Below, one piece after another: positions 40,602-49,689 of a stretch of DNA of 64,000 bases (positions are counted from its first letter, which is position 1; each line of letters begins with the position of its first letter). This DNA is from Nostoc edaphicum CCNP1411 (GTDB lineage: Bacteria > Cyanobacteriota > Cyanobacteriia > Cyanobacteriales > Nostocaceae), in NCBI RefSeq assembly GCF_014023275.1, contig NZ_CP054698.1, positions 6,533,001 to 6,597,000 of the forward strand, written 5' to 3'. A model generated the notes under the pieces. The model had not been told where the DNA came from. It worked only from the letters and a program-made list of their open reading frames with translations, and made no database searches. A program made the position numbers and the translations under genes.

Positions 40602-40661
40602 AGTTAGTTATCAGCCCTGAGCTGCCAGTTTTTATAATTTCAAATTTAAGATAGTCTATCA

Positions 40662-40834
40662 AATGAAGAAGAATTCAGAACTCAGGAGTCAGAATTCAGA
40701 ATAAATTCTGTACGACTGGGTGATAGTGAACCTGAATCTTTTTCCTTGCTTATTACTCTATCCCTTTATCGGTAGAGTAATAAGCAATTCTGAATTCTGT
40801 TAGCGTAGCGGGGCGTAGCCCATTCTGGCTCCTC
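40662..40834. repeat. Dispersed foldback (MITE-like) element, copy 2
   Basis: Shares both ends and the GCGGGGCGTAGCCCATTCTG segment with copy 1 (21904-22137). The internal hairpin here is a perfect 15-bp stem (40746-40760 with 40773-40787). Part of the middle differs between copies. Confidence 0.75.
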
Positions 40835-40980
40835 TTAATTGAAGACAGCTATCGATATTCTTGATAAGCACTGCTAAAGTTGATACAGCACACAACTATG
40901 ATGTTATAAGTGCAAAATTTAAATCTGTAGGAACTAGAATCAAAATTAAGTCAGTAAATCAGGATTTTCAAGCTAATATT

Positions 40981-41223
40981 ATGGAGCAAATTCAGCCAGA
41001 ACAGCGCCGCGACGCTGATCAAGTATTTCAACAATCCCTCGAACAGTTGGAGGATATCTTACAAGAAATTTCAACTGAGGAAGAAGAGATCCCCCAACTG
41101 CATACTAGTAATCTCACCGAAGTAGAACTCGACGAAGACTTGATAGATATTGATTTAGCGGCTCTTGAGGACGCAGTTGCTGATATTGAACAATATCTCG
41201 AAGAGAAAACAAAAACCAAATAG
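40981..41223 (+). CDS. Small acidic cyanobacterial protein
   Basis: 80 residues from ATG 40981; upstream in-frame codons to 40861 look non-coding. Strongly acidic (LEDILQEISTEEEEIPQL, EVELDEDLIDIDLAALEDAVADIEQYLEE), predicted helical, no family name known to me. It lies convergent to the rRNA methyltransferase gene with a gap of about 20 bp. Confidence 0.6.
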   Translation: MEQIQPEQRRDADQVFQQSLEQLEDILQEISTEEEEIPQLHTSNLTEVELDEDLIDIDLAALEDAVADIEQYLEEKTKTK

Positions 41224-41243
41224 GTGTAAAAAGTTAAAATTCA

Positions 41244-42026
41244 TTACTGACAAACCAATTGCCGTTGAGCTTCGTACAACATTAAAGCGGCTGCGATCGC
41301 TACATTCAAAGATTCCACCCCAGGACTCAAAGGAATTCTGACTTGCTGATCTGCGATCGCTGCTAAATCTGCCGACAATCCAGCACCTTCATTTCCCAGT
41401 AAAATCAGACTGGGTTTTCGCCAGTCCACTTCCCAATAAGTTAAAGTCGCATCGGGTAAGGTTGCTACTACCTGCATTCCTGCTTGCTGACTTTGTTGCA
41501 CTGTCGCTTTTAAATCTTCGGTTACGGCTGTTTGTAGGCGAAACCATTGTCCTGCTGAAGCACGTAGAACTTTGGGGCTATCTAAATCTACACTATCTCC
41601 ACTGACCCACAACCCTGATGCTCCGACGGCGGCGGCTGTGCGGATCATTGTACCCAGGTTGCCGGGATCTTGTACCGTTTCTAAAGCTAGCACTAAACCA
41701 GTAAATGGTAGTTGAGTTTGCCGTTGGCCTCGTTTTGCCGTTGCTACCACACCATCTGGTTGGACTGTGGTTGCGATCGCATCTAAGACTTCTCTGCTGA
41801 CAATTTCGGCGCGATCGCATCTACTACAAGCTTCTTCCCAAAGTGAGGAATGGGCTGCTTGCCAATCTGGGGTACAACATACTGTTTCTAGGGGGTAATT
41901 CACCGCACAAGCTTCTTCTAACAGGTGCGTCCCTTCTAGTAAAAATAACTGCTGCTTGTGCCGCTCCTTGGTGGAGTGCAGCTTGCGAATTTGCTTGACT
42001 AAGGAATTTTGTAAACTGGTCAACAT
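41244..42026 (-). CDS. SpoU/TrmH-family RNA 2'-O-methyltransferase
   Basis: 260 residues. SPOUT motifs are clear: motif 1 ALETVQDPGNLGTMIRTAAA, motif 2 LILLGNEGAGL and motif 3 IPLSPGVESLNVAIAAALMLYE, forming the trefoil-knot SAM site. The N-terminal domain (LTSLQNSLVKQIRKLHSTKERHK) binds RNA. It resembles the RlmB/TrmH-like 23S rRNA or tRNA ribose methylases; the target nucleotide is not determinable here. Confidence 0.88.
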   Translation of the reverse strand: MLTSLQNSLVKQIRKLHSTKERHKQQLFLLEGTHLLEEACAVNYPLETVCCTPDWQAAHSSLWEEACSRCDRAEIVSREVLDAIATTVQPDGVVATAKRGQRQTQLPFTGLVLALETVQDPGNLGTMIRTAAAVGASGLWVSGDSVDLDSPKVLRASAGQWFRLQTAVTEDLKATVQQSQQAGMQVVATLPDATLTYWEVDWRKPSLILLGNEGAGLSADLAAIADQQVRIPLSPGVESLNVAIAAALMLYEAQRQLVCQ

Positions 42027-42039
42027 TTTTTAGTTGTGA

Positions 42040-42101
42040 GTGCTGAGTAGTGAGTGCTGAGTTTTTCCTTCTCAGCACTCACTACTCGGCACTCAGCACT
42101 G
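42040..42101. repeat. STRR between tRNA-Leu and the methyltransferase gene
   Basis: GTGCTGAGT and CACTCAGCACT-type units in opposite orientation, able to fold into a hairpin. Confidence 0.65.
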
Positions 42102-42105
42102 GTTA

Positions 42106-42186
42106 TGCGGAACCCGGGACTTGAACCCGGAAGCCTTGCGGCACTAGAACCTGAATCTAGCGCGTCTGCCATTCCGCCAGTTCCGC
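42106..42186 (-). tRNA. tRNA-Leu (CAG)
   Basis: 81 nt class II tRNA with long variable arm. Acceptor GCGGAAC pairs with GUUCCGC, and the anticodon loop UUCAGGU gives CAG. No intron. Confidence 0.94.
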
Positions 42187-42594
42187 TGGCATTTGTACTT
42201 ATCGACAATTTCTTATTATTGCGTTATGTTTTACCTTTGTCAAGTAAAATTTTAATGCCTTGTTAAAAGGCTGAAACTGTAAACGAGTTTTTTAGGAGAT
42301 CGATCAAATAAAAATATTAACTCAACAGTAGAGCATTGATTTTTAGAGAACACTTAAGTTATTTTACTGAGTATTTTTTTTTGCTTAAAAATACTACTTA
42401 TTCATTCTTTTTTTGAAAATTTTTAAAAAGCTCACAATGCTTGCTGTTGCTTATTCTCAGCCCGGATTATTTACCCAAAAAACAATTTTTTTATGCAAGA
42501 CGTTGCCCTAAAACGTGGACATTTTGAATCTTTACTGTAGAATCAAAACCAACTTCAAACATATAAAATACGTATTACTTTTGGAGGTAGGCTT
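42187..42594. other. AT-rich upstream region of murA and tRNA-Leu
   Basis: About 410 bp holding the divergent promoters of tRNA-Leu and murA. No open frame. GGAGG at 42583-42587 is the murA ribosome binding site. Confidence 0.5.
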
Positions 42595-43962
42595 ATTAAT
42601 CCTTCTACCAGCTTACCAGATGCGAAAATTGCTCCAGAGGCAGACTCCTCAGTCTTGCAAATTTGGGGTGGGCATCCTTTGCGAGGTCATGTGAAAATTA
42701 GCGGGGCAAAAAATTCAGCATTGGTAATCATGGCTGGAGCCTTGCTGTGTCCCGGCGATTGTCGTATCCGCAATGTCCCCTTATTAGCGGACGTTGAGCG
42801 GATGGGTCAGGTGTTATCGGCCTTGGGTGTACAATTAACACGACAAGGTGACATTTTAGACATCAACGCCAGCGAGATTAAAACATCAAAAGCTCCCTAC
42901 GAACTAGTTACCCAGTTGAGAGCGAGTTTTTTCGCCATTGGTGCCATTCTGGCAAGACTGGGAGTAGCGCAGATGCCCTTACCAGGCGGTTGTGCTATTG
43001 GAGCCAGACCAGTTGACTTGCATGTGCGCGGACTGCAAGCAATGGGAGCGGAAGTACAAATTGAGCATGGCATTTGTAATGCCTACGTCCCTGGCAGCAG
43101 TCGAAGATTAAAAGGTGCGAAGATTTACTTAGATATCGCCAGTGTTGGAGCGACAGAAAACTTGATGATGGCGGCTACCCTGGCAGAGGGTGAAACGATC
43201 ATCGAAAATGCTGCCAGAGAACCGGAAGTAGTTGACCTAGCTAACTTCTGTAACGCGATGGGAGCGAAGATTAAGGGCGCGGGGACTAGCAGGATTATTA
43301 TCGAAGGAGTCCCCAAGTTGCATTCTGTTGACTACAGCATTATTCCCGATCGCATTGAGGCCGGGACGTTTTTGTTAGCAGCAGCAATTACCCGCTCAGA
43401 ACTTATCCTCTCGCCAGTAGCTCCAGAACATCTCATCCCAGTGATTGCCAAGCTGCGGGATATTGGGGTGACAATAATTGAGGACAAGCCTGAACACTTA
43501 CATATCCTGCCAGCGGAAACCCTGAAGGCAACAGATATTGAAACTCAATACCATCCAGGTTTTCCCACAGATATGCAAGCGCCGTTTATGGCTTTGCTGA
43601 CATTGGCAGAAGGCGACAGCGTAATTAACGAATCCGTCTTTGAAAATCGCTTGCGTCATGCCTCAGAATTGAATCGCTTGGGAGCAGACATTCGTGTTAA
43701 AGGCAACGCTGCTTTCGTTCGGGGGGTACCAAAATTATCTGGCGCACCAGTCTTAGGTACAGACTTACGAGCATCAGCCGCGCTAGTCATAGCAGGACTG
43801 GCGGCAGAAGGGCAAACCACGATTCAAGGACTACAGCACCTCGATCGCGGCTATGATCGACTCGATATGAAATTGCAGCAGTTGGGGGCTAAAATCCTCC
43901 GCGTGGGCGAAACATCAGCAGATGCAGAAATCGCTCCCAGCATCAGTAGCCTGTCAAGTTGA
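42595..43962 (+). CDS. murA: UDP-N-acetylglucosamine 1-carboxyvinyltransferase, apparent ATT start
   Basis: 455 residues if read from ATT 42595, which stands 7 nt after a strong GGAGG (42583-42587) and continues [11 protein letters not shown] in frame. The only conventional in-frame start near the domain is TTG 42655, which has no good ribosome binding site. The enzyme starts peptidoglycan synthesis by adding enolpyruvate to UDP-GlcNAc. Visible: [12 protein letters not shown], catalytic Cys133 in [15 protein letters not shown], and the C-terminal [14 protein letters not shown]. Confidence 0.93.
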   Translation: MNPSTSLPDAKIAPEADSSVLQIWGGHPLRGHVKISGAKNSALVIMAGALLCPGDCRIRNVPLLADVERMGQVLSALGVQLTRQGDILDINASEIKTSKAPYELVTQLRASFFAIGAILARLGVAQMPLPGGCAIGARPVDLHVRGLQAMGAEVQIEHGICNAYVPGSSRRLKGAKIYLDIASVGATENLMMAATLAEGETIIENAAREPEVVDLANFCNAMGAKIKGAGTSRIIIEGVPKLHSVDYSIIPDRIEAGTFLLAAAITRSELILSPVAPEHLIPVIAKLRDIGVTIIEDKPEHLHILPAETLKATDIETQYHPGFPTDMQAPFMALLTLAEGDSVINESVFENRLRHASELNRLGADIRVKGNAAFVRGVPKLSGAPVLGTDLRASAALVIAGLAAEGQTTIQGLQHLDRGYDRLDMKLQQLGAKILRVGETSADAEIAPSISSLSS

Positions 43963-44238
43963 AATTGATCGGTTGAAACTGGCGCAGGGACAAGGGAGAC
44001 GAGGGAGACAAGGTAAAATTTTCTCCCTTACCTCCAATATCTATACCCTCCGCGCTGCTGAATTCTCCTGATAGATAGAGGCTTTTAAGCTTTGTTCATA
44101 TCTTTTTTTGATGAATTTTCAAGAAAAATCTGTGTTGGCTGTTACAATATTGTTAAGAAAAGTTGCCCGTTGCATTTTGGGAACGCGCAATTGGGTTTTA
44201 ACTCTCTTGAGAAGACAACGCAAAAAAAACATTTTCTA

Positions 44239-44265
44239 GACCAGCTGTGGGAGGCTGGTCTTTTT
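44239..44265 (+). terminator. Strong intrinsic terminator, possible small-RNA end
   Basis: Arms GACCAGC and GCTGGTC, 8-nt loop, followed by TTTTT. It lies 277 bp after murA. That is far for a murA terminator, so it may instead end a short transcript starting near 44140. Confidence 0.75.
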
Positions 44266-44325
44266 GTATTTAAAGTGCCCATGCATTGGTTATCTGACTA
44301 AATCACTACGAACACTTTGAGCATC

Positions 44326-44404
44326 TATTGGCAAAACTTTGGGTTTTCGAGACGCGATAAATCGCCGTCTCTACAAGTGTTTTGGTCTTATCTGAACTGT
44401 ATTG
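44326..44404. repeat. Short MITE-like element, truncated inverted copy
   Basis: Matches 24767-24845 in opposite orientation, including GACGCGATAAATCGCCGTC and CTTATCTGAACTGTATTG; the other terminal repeat is missing. Confidence 0.8.
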
Positions 44405-44491
44405 ATCTATATTCAGAATCACTATTGTGTTTTGAGATATCAAGCCCAGCAAAAATACTGAGGTTTATTTTTGAAACTACACACAAAATAA

Positions 44492-44518
44492 AAGACGCAA
44501 ATTTATCCTTTGCGTCTT
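44492..44518 (-). terminator. Intrinsic terminator after the porin gene
   Basis: Arms AAGACGCAAA and TTTGCGTCTT, 7-nt loop; on the minus strand it is followed by TTATTTTG. Confidence 0.8.
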
Positions 44519-44536
44519 GTTTTAAGATTTTAAAAA

Positions 44537-46159
44537 TTAGAAACTAAATGTGGTTCTCAATGCACCAATCACAACATCATCATTGCTGTTATTGTGATCT
44601 GGGGATGTTAACCAAATAACTCCAGGAGTAATGGTGATATTGTCACTCAGCTTATACTGGTAGAAAGCTTCAAGATGATAGGACGTATCAGGATCACTAT
44701 CCAATCCTGCGATACTAGAACTTGTTAATTTAGGTTCCACACCAGCAATAATACCAGCCAAACTTCCTTTTTTACCGAGATCAGGGAAGCCAAGGGTGAC
44801 AGCATAGTTCCAAATATCAACATCTCCACTGGTTCCTCTTAAACTTTGACTGTTGGTGTATCCAGCCCAACCACCCAAAACAATGTTATCAGTGATGCCA
44901 ATGGATGCTTGGACGCCGTAAGAATTACTGGAAAATCCTACTTGATCTTCTGGTAAACCCTGGATAGCTGCTATATCCTGGAAAGTGGCGGCATTGCTAC
45001 CTGTGAGTAGTGGTTGGTTGTAGGAATTGATGTAAGTTAAACCGATAGAAATGCGATCGCTTGGTTTAACTGTCAACTGTGCCAATGCACCATAAGCACC
45101 ATTGAACAAACCATTATTGAGGGTAGGATCATTCGCTGTACCACTCAAATACCCTAGACTTAGTGCCAATTTGTCACTGAACTCGTGCGTTACTCCCAAC
45201 CCCGCGCCGCCTATTTGGCTATAAATTGGGTTGCGTGTACCAAAGGTAGACAAAGCACCAAAAGCACCATCACCGTCAAAGATATTGACAGTGCTAGTAA
45301 TATCGTCTGCTGCACCTGCATTAGCGATCGCGATAACCTGTGTTTTTTCGCCCAAAGGAAATCTGTAGAAGAGTGCATCTATTGCTGCATTAGTAGTACC
45401 ATCTTCGCCAGCAAAGAATAAGTTACCCTCTGGTGTACCAATATTCGGACTAAGAATATTATTAGCCTGGATTCTGGTAAAGAGCGTATCTTGTCCTGTG
45501 AAGCTGGTGACAAATTCTACCCGCGCCCGTACTCCTAATGTTGTATTCTCGTCTGTAATTTCTGCACCGTTGACTGTATTTCCTGACAAAACATCGCTAA
45601 CGACAGCAACAACTTGTCCTTGCAGTTTGGTTGTGGTTGAGAACTGATTCGCCTCCAATTCAGCAGTGCGTACTTCTACTGCATCTACACGACCTCGCAG
45701 TGTCGCCAGTTCTGCGGAATAATCTTCTTGCAGCTTTTGTAATGTGGCTAAATCTTCTTTGTTAACTAAATCGCCTGTAGCTGTTGCAATTAGTTCGTTA
45801 ACCCGATCAAGACAAGCATTCAAACCGGCAGCAAACTCATATCGCGTTAATGCCCGATTACCGCGATAAGTGCTATTTGGGTATCCTGCAATACAGCCAT
45901 AGCGCTCAACTAACGACTGCAATGCTTGGAATGCCCAGTCGGTGGGTTGTACGTCAGAAAATTGAGACACGGAGGTAACTTGCCCCATTATCTGATCTGG
46001 CGCTATGTTCTGAGTTTTTGTATCTGGATTGGCTAAAACTTGCGGTTGGTTGATTTCAGAATTGCTGGAAGTTTCACCTGCAAATGCAGCAGTATTCACA
46101 AATAGCATTACGCTACAAACTGCTGGACTAACTATCAGATATTTACAGAATTTTTGCAT
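44537..46159 (-). CDS. SLH-domain outer-membrane porin (OprB/iron-uptake porin type)
   Basis: 540 residues from ATG 46159 (GAGGAAAAAA just upstream; the 8-codon extension is unlikely). Signal peptide ends near AAFAG. The SLH domain (about 75-125; FSDVQPTDWAFQALQSLVERYGCIAGYPNSTYRGNRALTRYEFAAG) anchors to the cell wall. A short coiled coil (about 135-175) leads to the OprB-type beta-barrel ending in Phe (ALRTTFSF). It should let small solutes across the outer membrane. Divergent from znuABC with a Zur-like box between, so a metal-related role is plausible. Confidence 0.88.
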   Translation of the reverse strand: MQKFCKYLIVSPAVCSVMLFVNTAAFAGETSSNSEINQPQVLANPDTKTQNIAPDQIMGQVTSVSQFSDVQPTDWAFQALQSLVERYGCIAGYPNSTYRGNRALTRYEFAAGLNACLDRVNELIATATGDLVNKEDLATLQKLQEDYSAELATLRGRVDAVEVRTAELEANQFSTTTKLQGQVVAVVSDVLSGNTVNGAEITDENTTLGVRARVEFVTSFTGQDTLFTRIQANNILSPNIGTPEGNLFFAGEDGTTNAAIDALFYRFPLGEKTQVIAIANAGAADDITSTVNIFDGDGAFGALSTFGTRNPIYSQIGGAGLGVTHEFSDKLALSLGYLSGTANDPTLNNGLFNGAYGALAQLTVKPSDRISIGLTYINSYNQPLLTGSNAATFQDIAAIQGLPEDQVGFSSNSYGVQASIGITDNIVLGGWAGYTNSQSLRGTSGDVDIWNYAVTLGFPDLGKKGSLAGIIAGVEPKLTSSSIAGLDSDPDTSYHLEAFYQYKLSDNITITPGVIWLTSPDHNNSNDDVVIGALRTTFSF

Positions 46160-46493
46160 TTTTTTCCTCACACCAATCTCCAATTCACACCTAAACTACG
46201 TTTTTTTAAACGTTTATTTCATGAAAATATTTCTCAGTAATTTTATCAGAACTAAGCAAACTTTTTAACAAAAAAAGTCAAGAAATCCTAATTATTCATG
46301 GAAAACTAAATTGCAGAGGGTTGTACCGTCTGCAAAAGTTTTGTTGTTATTCATTACACAGGAAATTCAGAATGATATGATGTGCTGTGAATGAGAATGA
46401 GAATTATTATAGTATAAAATCAATAATCAGTCTCATTGTCAATAGGAATTATGACAGAGGCAGAACAAGCATCCGTTTTGAGGGGAAAACACC
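46160..46493. other. Divergent regulatory region, porin and znuABC
   Basis: About 330 bp, very AT-rich, carrying the Zur-like site at 46398-46412 and no gene. Confidence 0.6.
46398..46412. promoter_or_regulatory. Zur-like box
   Basis: TGAGAATTATTATAG matches the 7-1-7 Anabaena Zur consensus TGATAATNATTATCA at 11 of 14 defined positions. It lies about 80 bp before znuA. Its zinc role follows from the adjacent znuABC; binding is not shown. Confidence 0.6.
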
Positions 46494-47516
46494 GTGATAA
46501 TGAATTACAGGGGACTTAGAATAGGCAGACAAAGAAGCAGTATCTTGTCTATAATTGCTCTGCTAATGTTGTCAATGGCTAGCTGTAGCCAATCGAATCC
46601 GAATCAGGGAACAACTTCTGAACAGTCGCCGCAAGCACAGGAAGCGGCTTCTACCCCAACGGCGCAGTCGGGAAAAACTAAAGTAGTGGCGACATTTTTG
46701 CCGATATATTTGTTTACTAAGGCAGTAGCTGGGAATGTGGCAGATGTAGAAATTCTAGTGCCGCCTGGTACGGAGGTACATGAATACCAAGCGACACCGC
46801 AAAATGTCAAAGCGATCGCTACTGCGAATGTGTTAGTAAAAAATGGTTTAGGTTTGGAGGAATTTCTGGAAAATACTATCAAAAATGCAGAAAATAAAAA
46901 ACTAACTGAAATTGATGCCAGTAAAGGTATTAAACCTTTAAATGAAATTTCACCTGTTGTAAAAACAGCGAAAGAGGAAAAAGACCACGATCACAATCAC
47001 AGCCACGCCCAAGGTAATCCGCACGTTTGGTTAGATCCAGTTTTGGCAAAACAGCAAGTAACAAATATTCGGGATGGATTAATTGCTGCTGACCCAAAAA
47101 ATAAAGCCACTTATGAGGCCAATGCTGCGGCTTATATTAAAGAATTAGAAATTTTGAACAGCGAATTTCAACAGACTTTGCAAAAAAATCCTAGTTGTAC
47201 CTTTATTACCTTTCATGATGCGTTTCCATATTTAGCCAATCGCTATAAACTCAAGCAAGTTGCTGTGGTGCAAATTCCCGAAGATCAACTTTCACCAACG
47301 GATGTGCAAAGTGCAGTGAATGCTGTGAAAAAGTACAAAGTTAAAGCTTTATTTAGTGAACCAGGAGTAGATAACAAACTGCTAACCAGCTTATCCCAAG
47401 ATTTAAATTTAACTTTGCAAACGCTGGATTCTTTAGAAACTGGCGAAACAGATCCACAGCATTATTTCAAAGCGATGAAAGCTAACTTGCAAACTCTAGA
47501 AACGGCTTGTAAATAG
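46494..47516 (+). CDS. znuA: Zinc ABC transporter substrate-binding lipoprotein
   Basis: 340 residues from GTG 46494 (AGGGG upstream; ATG 46500 is the alternative). The lipobox MASC puts the mature N-terminus at Cys31. It is a cluster A-I metal-binding protein: zinc ligands are expected in HEYQATPQNV, in the His-rich loop DHDHNHSHAQGNPHVWLDP (about 162-181), in FHDAFPYL and in FSEPGVDNKL. First gene of znuABC, likely repressed by Zur when zinc is plentiful. Confidence 0.93.
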   Translation: MIMNYRGLRIGRQRSSILSIIALLMLSMASCSQSNPNQGTTSEQSPQAQEAASTPTAQSGKTKVVATFLPIYLFTKAVAGNVADVEILVPPGTEVHEYQATPQNVKAIATANVLVKNGLGLEEFLENTIKNAENKKLTEIDASKGIKPLNEISPVVKTAKEEKDHDHNHSHAQGNPHVWLDPVLAKQQVTNIRDGLIAADPKNKATYEANAAAYIKELEILNSEFQQTLQKNPSCTFITFHDAFPYLANRYKLKQVAVVQIPEDQLSPTDVQSAVNAVKKYKVKALFSEPGVDNKLLTSLSQDLNLTLQTLDSLETGETDPQHYFKAMKANLQTLETACK

Positions 47517-47518
47517 GT

Positions 47519-47612
47519 TTGTCATTTGTCAGTTGTCCTTTGTCCTTTGCAAATGACAAATGACCAATGACAAATGACAAATGATCAATGACAAATGACC
47601 AATGACAAATGA
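47519..47612. repeat. STRR, AATGACA/AATGACC heptads running into znuC
   Basis: Inverted then direct heptads (GTCATTTGTC ... GACAAATGAC). The last repeat unit supplies the ATG of znuC. The znuA-znuC mRNA could fold here. Relatives: 58416-58440 and 63439-63472. Confidence 0.75.
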
Positions 47613-48385
47613 CCAATGACATTGCTATTTTGAAAGTAGAAGGATTAACTGTCTATCAAGGCAGCTATCTAGCTGTTCGAGATGTTTCCTTTGAATTATT
47701 GCCGGGAACAGATACAGCCATAGTTGGCCCCAATGGTGCTGGTAAAAGTACCCTGGTAAAAGCAGTTTTAGATTTGATACCTCGAAGTGCTGGTACGATT
47801 GAAATATTAGGCCGCCCAATTGCAAGACTGGGGCGTTTACGTCACTTGTTGGGCTACATGCCGCAAAATTTCATTTTTGACCGTAGCTTTCCCATTTCTG
47901 TCAGCGAATTGGTGGGACTGGGATGGGCTAAGGAACGAAAAAGAGGGGATTTGTTTTTTTCCAAGCTGTGGAGACAAGACCGAGAAAAATCGGCAGCAGT
48001 AACAGAAGCTTTACGGCGAACTGATGCTTATCATCTACAGCATCAAGCTATTGGTACTCTTAGCGGTGGTCAACTCAAGCGGGTTTTATTGGCTTATTGT
48101 TTGGTAATGCCTCGGAAACTGTTGGTACTAGATGAAGCCTTTGCTGGTGTTGATGTGCAAGGTGCAGCAGATTTTTACGCTTTGCTAAATGAATTAAAGC
48201 GAGAGGAGGGTTGGACAGTATTGCAAGTTTCCCATGATATTGATATGGTAAATCGCCACTGCGATCGCGTACTTTGTTTGAACCAAAGCATTGTTTGTAC
48301 TGGTAAGCCAGAAATTGCCCTTTCACCGCAAAACCTTTTAGCAACCTACGGCCCAGGTTTCAGCCGCTATCAGCACCAACATTAA
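47609..48385 (+). CDS. znuC: Zinc ABC transporter ATP-binding protein
   Basis: 258 residues. Walker A GPNGAGKSTLVK, Q-loop MPQN, signature LSGGQLKRVLLAY, Walker B LLVLDEAFAGVD and switch His in VSHDID. Energises the ZnuB channel. The first codons (M-T-N-D) arise from the heptad repeat in front, and no separate ribosome binding site is obvious. Confidence 0.93.
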   Translation: MTNDIAILKVEGLTVYQGSYLAVRDVSFELLPGTDTAIVGPNGAGKSTLVKAVLDLIPRSAGTIEILGRPIARLGRLRHLLGYMPQNFIFDRSFPISVSELVGLGWAKERKRGDLFFSKLWRQDREKSAAVTEALRRTDAYHLQHQAIGTLSGGQLKRVLLAYCLVMPRKLLVLDEAFAGVDVQGAADFYALLNELKREEGWTVLQVSHDIDMVNRHCDRVLCLNQSIVCTGKPEIALSPQNLLATYGPGFSRYQHQH

Positions 48386-48418
48386 AATAATTCGTAATTA
48401 GACTCCCAGAATTAGTTA

Positions 48419-49300
48419 ATGCCCATAAGTATGAATTTTTTCAATGATTGTCAGATAACTTGGCTTGCGATCGCCAGTAGTAATGATTTACTAGAGTTAT
48501 TACAACTTGCTTCTATACAGCGTGCGATCATAGGTGCTGCGTTGATGGGCATACTTGGCGGGATGTTGGGCAGTTTTGTCACCTTACGCCAGTTATCCTT
48601 TTTCAGCCACGCGGTTGGTCATGCAGCATTGGTAGGTGTGGCGTTAGGTGTGCTGCTACAGGTAAATCCTACTTGGATGCTGTTACCCTTCACCTTAGTT
48701 TTTGGTGTTATTGTCCTCTACTTCATCGACAAAACCGACTTAGCAAGCGATAGCGTACTTAGCATAGTGTTATCTGGGGCATTAGCGATCGGTTTAATTC
48801 TCACGAGCCTAATTAAAGGATATCGTGGCAACTTGATGGCTGTGCTGTTTGGGGATATTTTAGCGATCGATACCACAGATTTGATTTTGACCCTGCTAGT
48901 ACTTGTGGGAGGTAGCATATTTTTACTGTCAACCCTGCGCCAGCAAATTTTATTGACCCTTAACCCCGATGTAGCACAGGTTCAAGGCGTTCCCGTTCAA
49001 TTGTACCGCTATGCTTTTGTGGTCTTGCTTTCACTCGCCGTTGCTGTAGCGATTAAAGCTGTTGGCGTTTTACTGGTAAACGCCTTTTTGGTTATTCCCG
49101 CTTCCACCGCCAAACTGATGAGTCACCACTTTAGCCGCTTTCTAGTCATGTCGGTGATCGTTGGTTCCATCAGCAGCATTGCTGGCATCATGGTGTCAGG
49201 TATTTTCAACCTTGCTTCTGGCCCAAGTATTGTTCTTGTCCAGTTTCTACTATTTGTAGCCGTTTTCATCTGGTTTAAGTTGAAATTGACAGCCGCCTAA
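48419..49300 (+). CDS. znuB: Zinc ABC transporter permease
   Basis: 293 residues, about eight or nine transmembrane helices, ABC-3 family. Typical segments are GMLGSFVTLRQLSFFSHAVGHAALVGVALGV and KAVGVLLVNAFLVIPASTAKLM. It follows znuC by 33 bp and completes the operon. With ZnuA and ZnuC it imports zinc; manganese is less likely given the Zur-like box and His-rich ZnuA. Confidence 0.93.
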   Translation: MPISMNFFNDCQITWLAIASSNDLLELLQLASIQRAIIGAALMGILGGMLGSFVTLRQLSFFSHAVGHAALVGVALGVLLQVNPTWMLLPFTLVFGVIVLYFIDKTDLASDSVLSIVLSGALAIGLILTSLIKGYRGNLMAVLFGDILAIDTTDLILTLLVLVGGSIFLLSTLRQQILLTLNPDVAQVQGVPVQLYRYAFVVLLSLAVAVAIKAVGVLLVNAFLVIPASTAKLMSHHFSRFLVMSVIVGSISSIAGIMVSGIFNLASGPSIVLVQFLLFVAVFIWFKLKLTAA

Positions 49301-49374
49301 ATATTTTTTTCTAAGGCCTTGCTATATTCTTTGATGTTTGCTACATTGATTAATCGTGGCTCACAAAAGCCCCA

Positions 49375-49458
<84 letters not shown>

Positions 49459-49477
49459 GAAAAACATCTCTGACATA

Positions 49478-49507
49478 TTGCATAAACTGACATAAAACTG
49501 GCATAAA
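49478..49507 (+). promoter_or_regulatory. Left arm-type sites, inner to attL
   Basis: Three phased copies: TTGCATAAA (49478-49486), TGACATAAA (49488-49496), TGGCATAAA (49499-49507). Probably bound by the arm domain of the integrase, or by an excision factor. Confidence 0.5.
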
Positions 49508-49607
49508 GCAAAAGCCCTAATACCCTACATAATTGGTAGAAGGCTTGTAGCCTAGGAACCCTCAGCTATTGTGGCAGTATTAATAAGCCAATTTACACTT
49601 TACTAAG

Positions 49608-49639
49608 AAAGGTGCTAGGGATATCTACACCTTTTTTTT
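49608..49639 (+). terminator. Terminator inside the left end of the element
   Basis: AAAGGTG and CACCTTT arms, 13-nt loop, then T-run. It would stop read-through from tRNA-Phe into the element. Confidence 0.65.
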
Positions 49640-49667
49640 GTGTCAGCAACTCCAGTCTCTCTCGGTT

Positions 49668-49688
49668 TTTATGCCAATTTTTATGCCA
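49668..49688 (-). promoter_or_regulatory. Second left arm-type site pair
   Basis: TTTATGCCA at 49668-49676 and 49680-49688, the inverse of TGGCATAAA, 12 bp apart, just beyond the stop of the BRO-N gene. Confidence 0.45.
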
Positions 49689-49689
49689 A

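Larger units (their letters stand above)
43963..44536. other. Spacer with terminators and a MITE fragment
   Basis: About 570 bp: a strong terminator at 44239-44265, the repeat fragment at 44326-44404 and the porin terminator at 44492-44518. The short open frames here are not protein-like. Confidence 0.55.

Noticed and set aside
47519..47612. CRISPR-like array
   Set aside because: Units are only 7-10 bp and contiguous without spacers, so they are STRR heptads.
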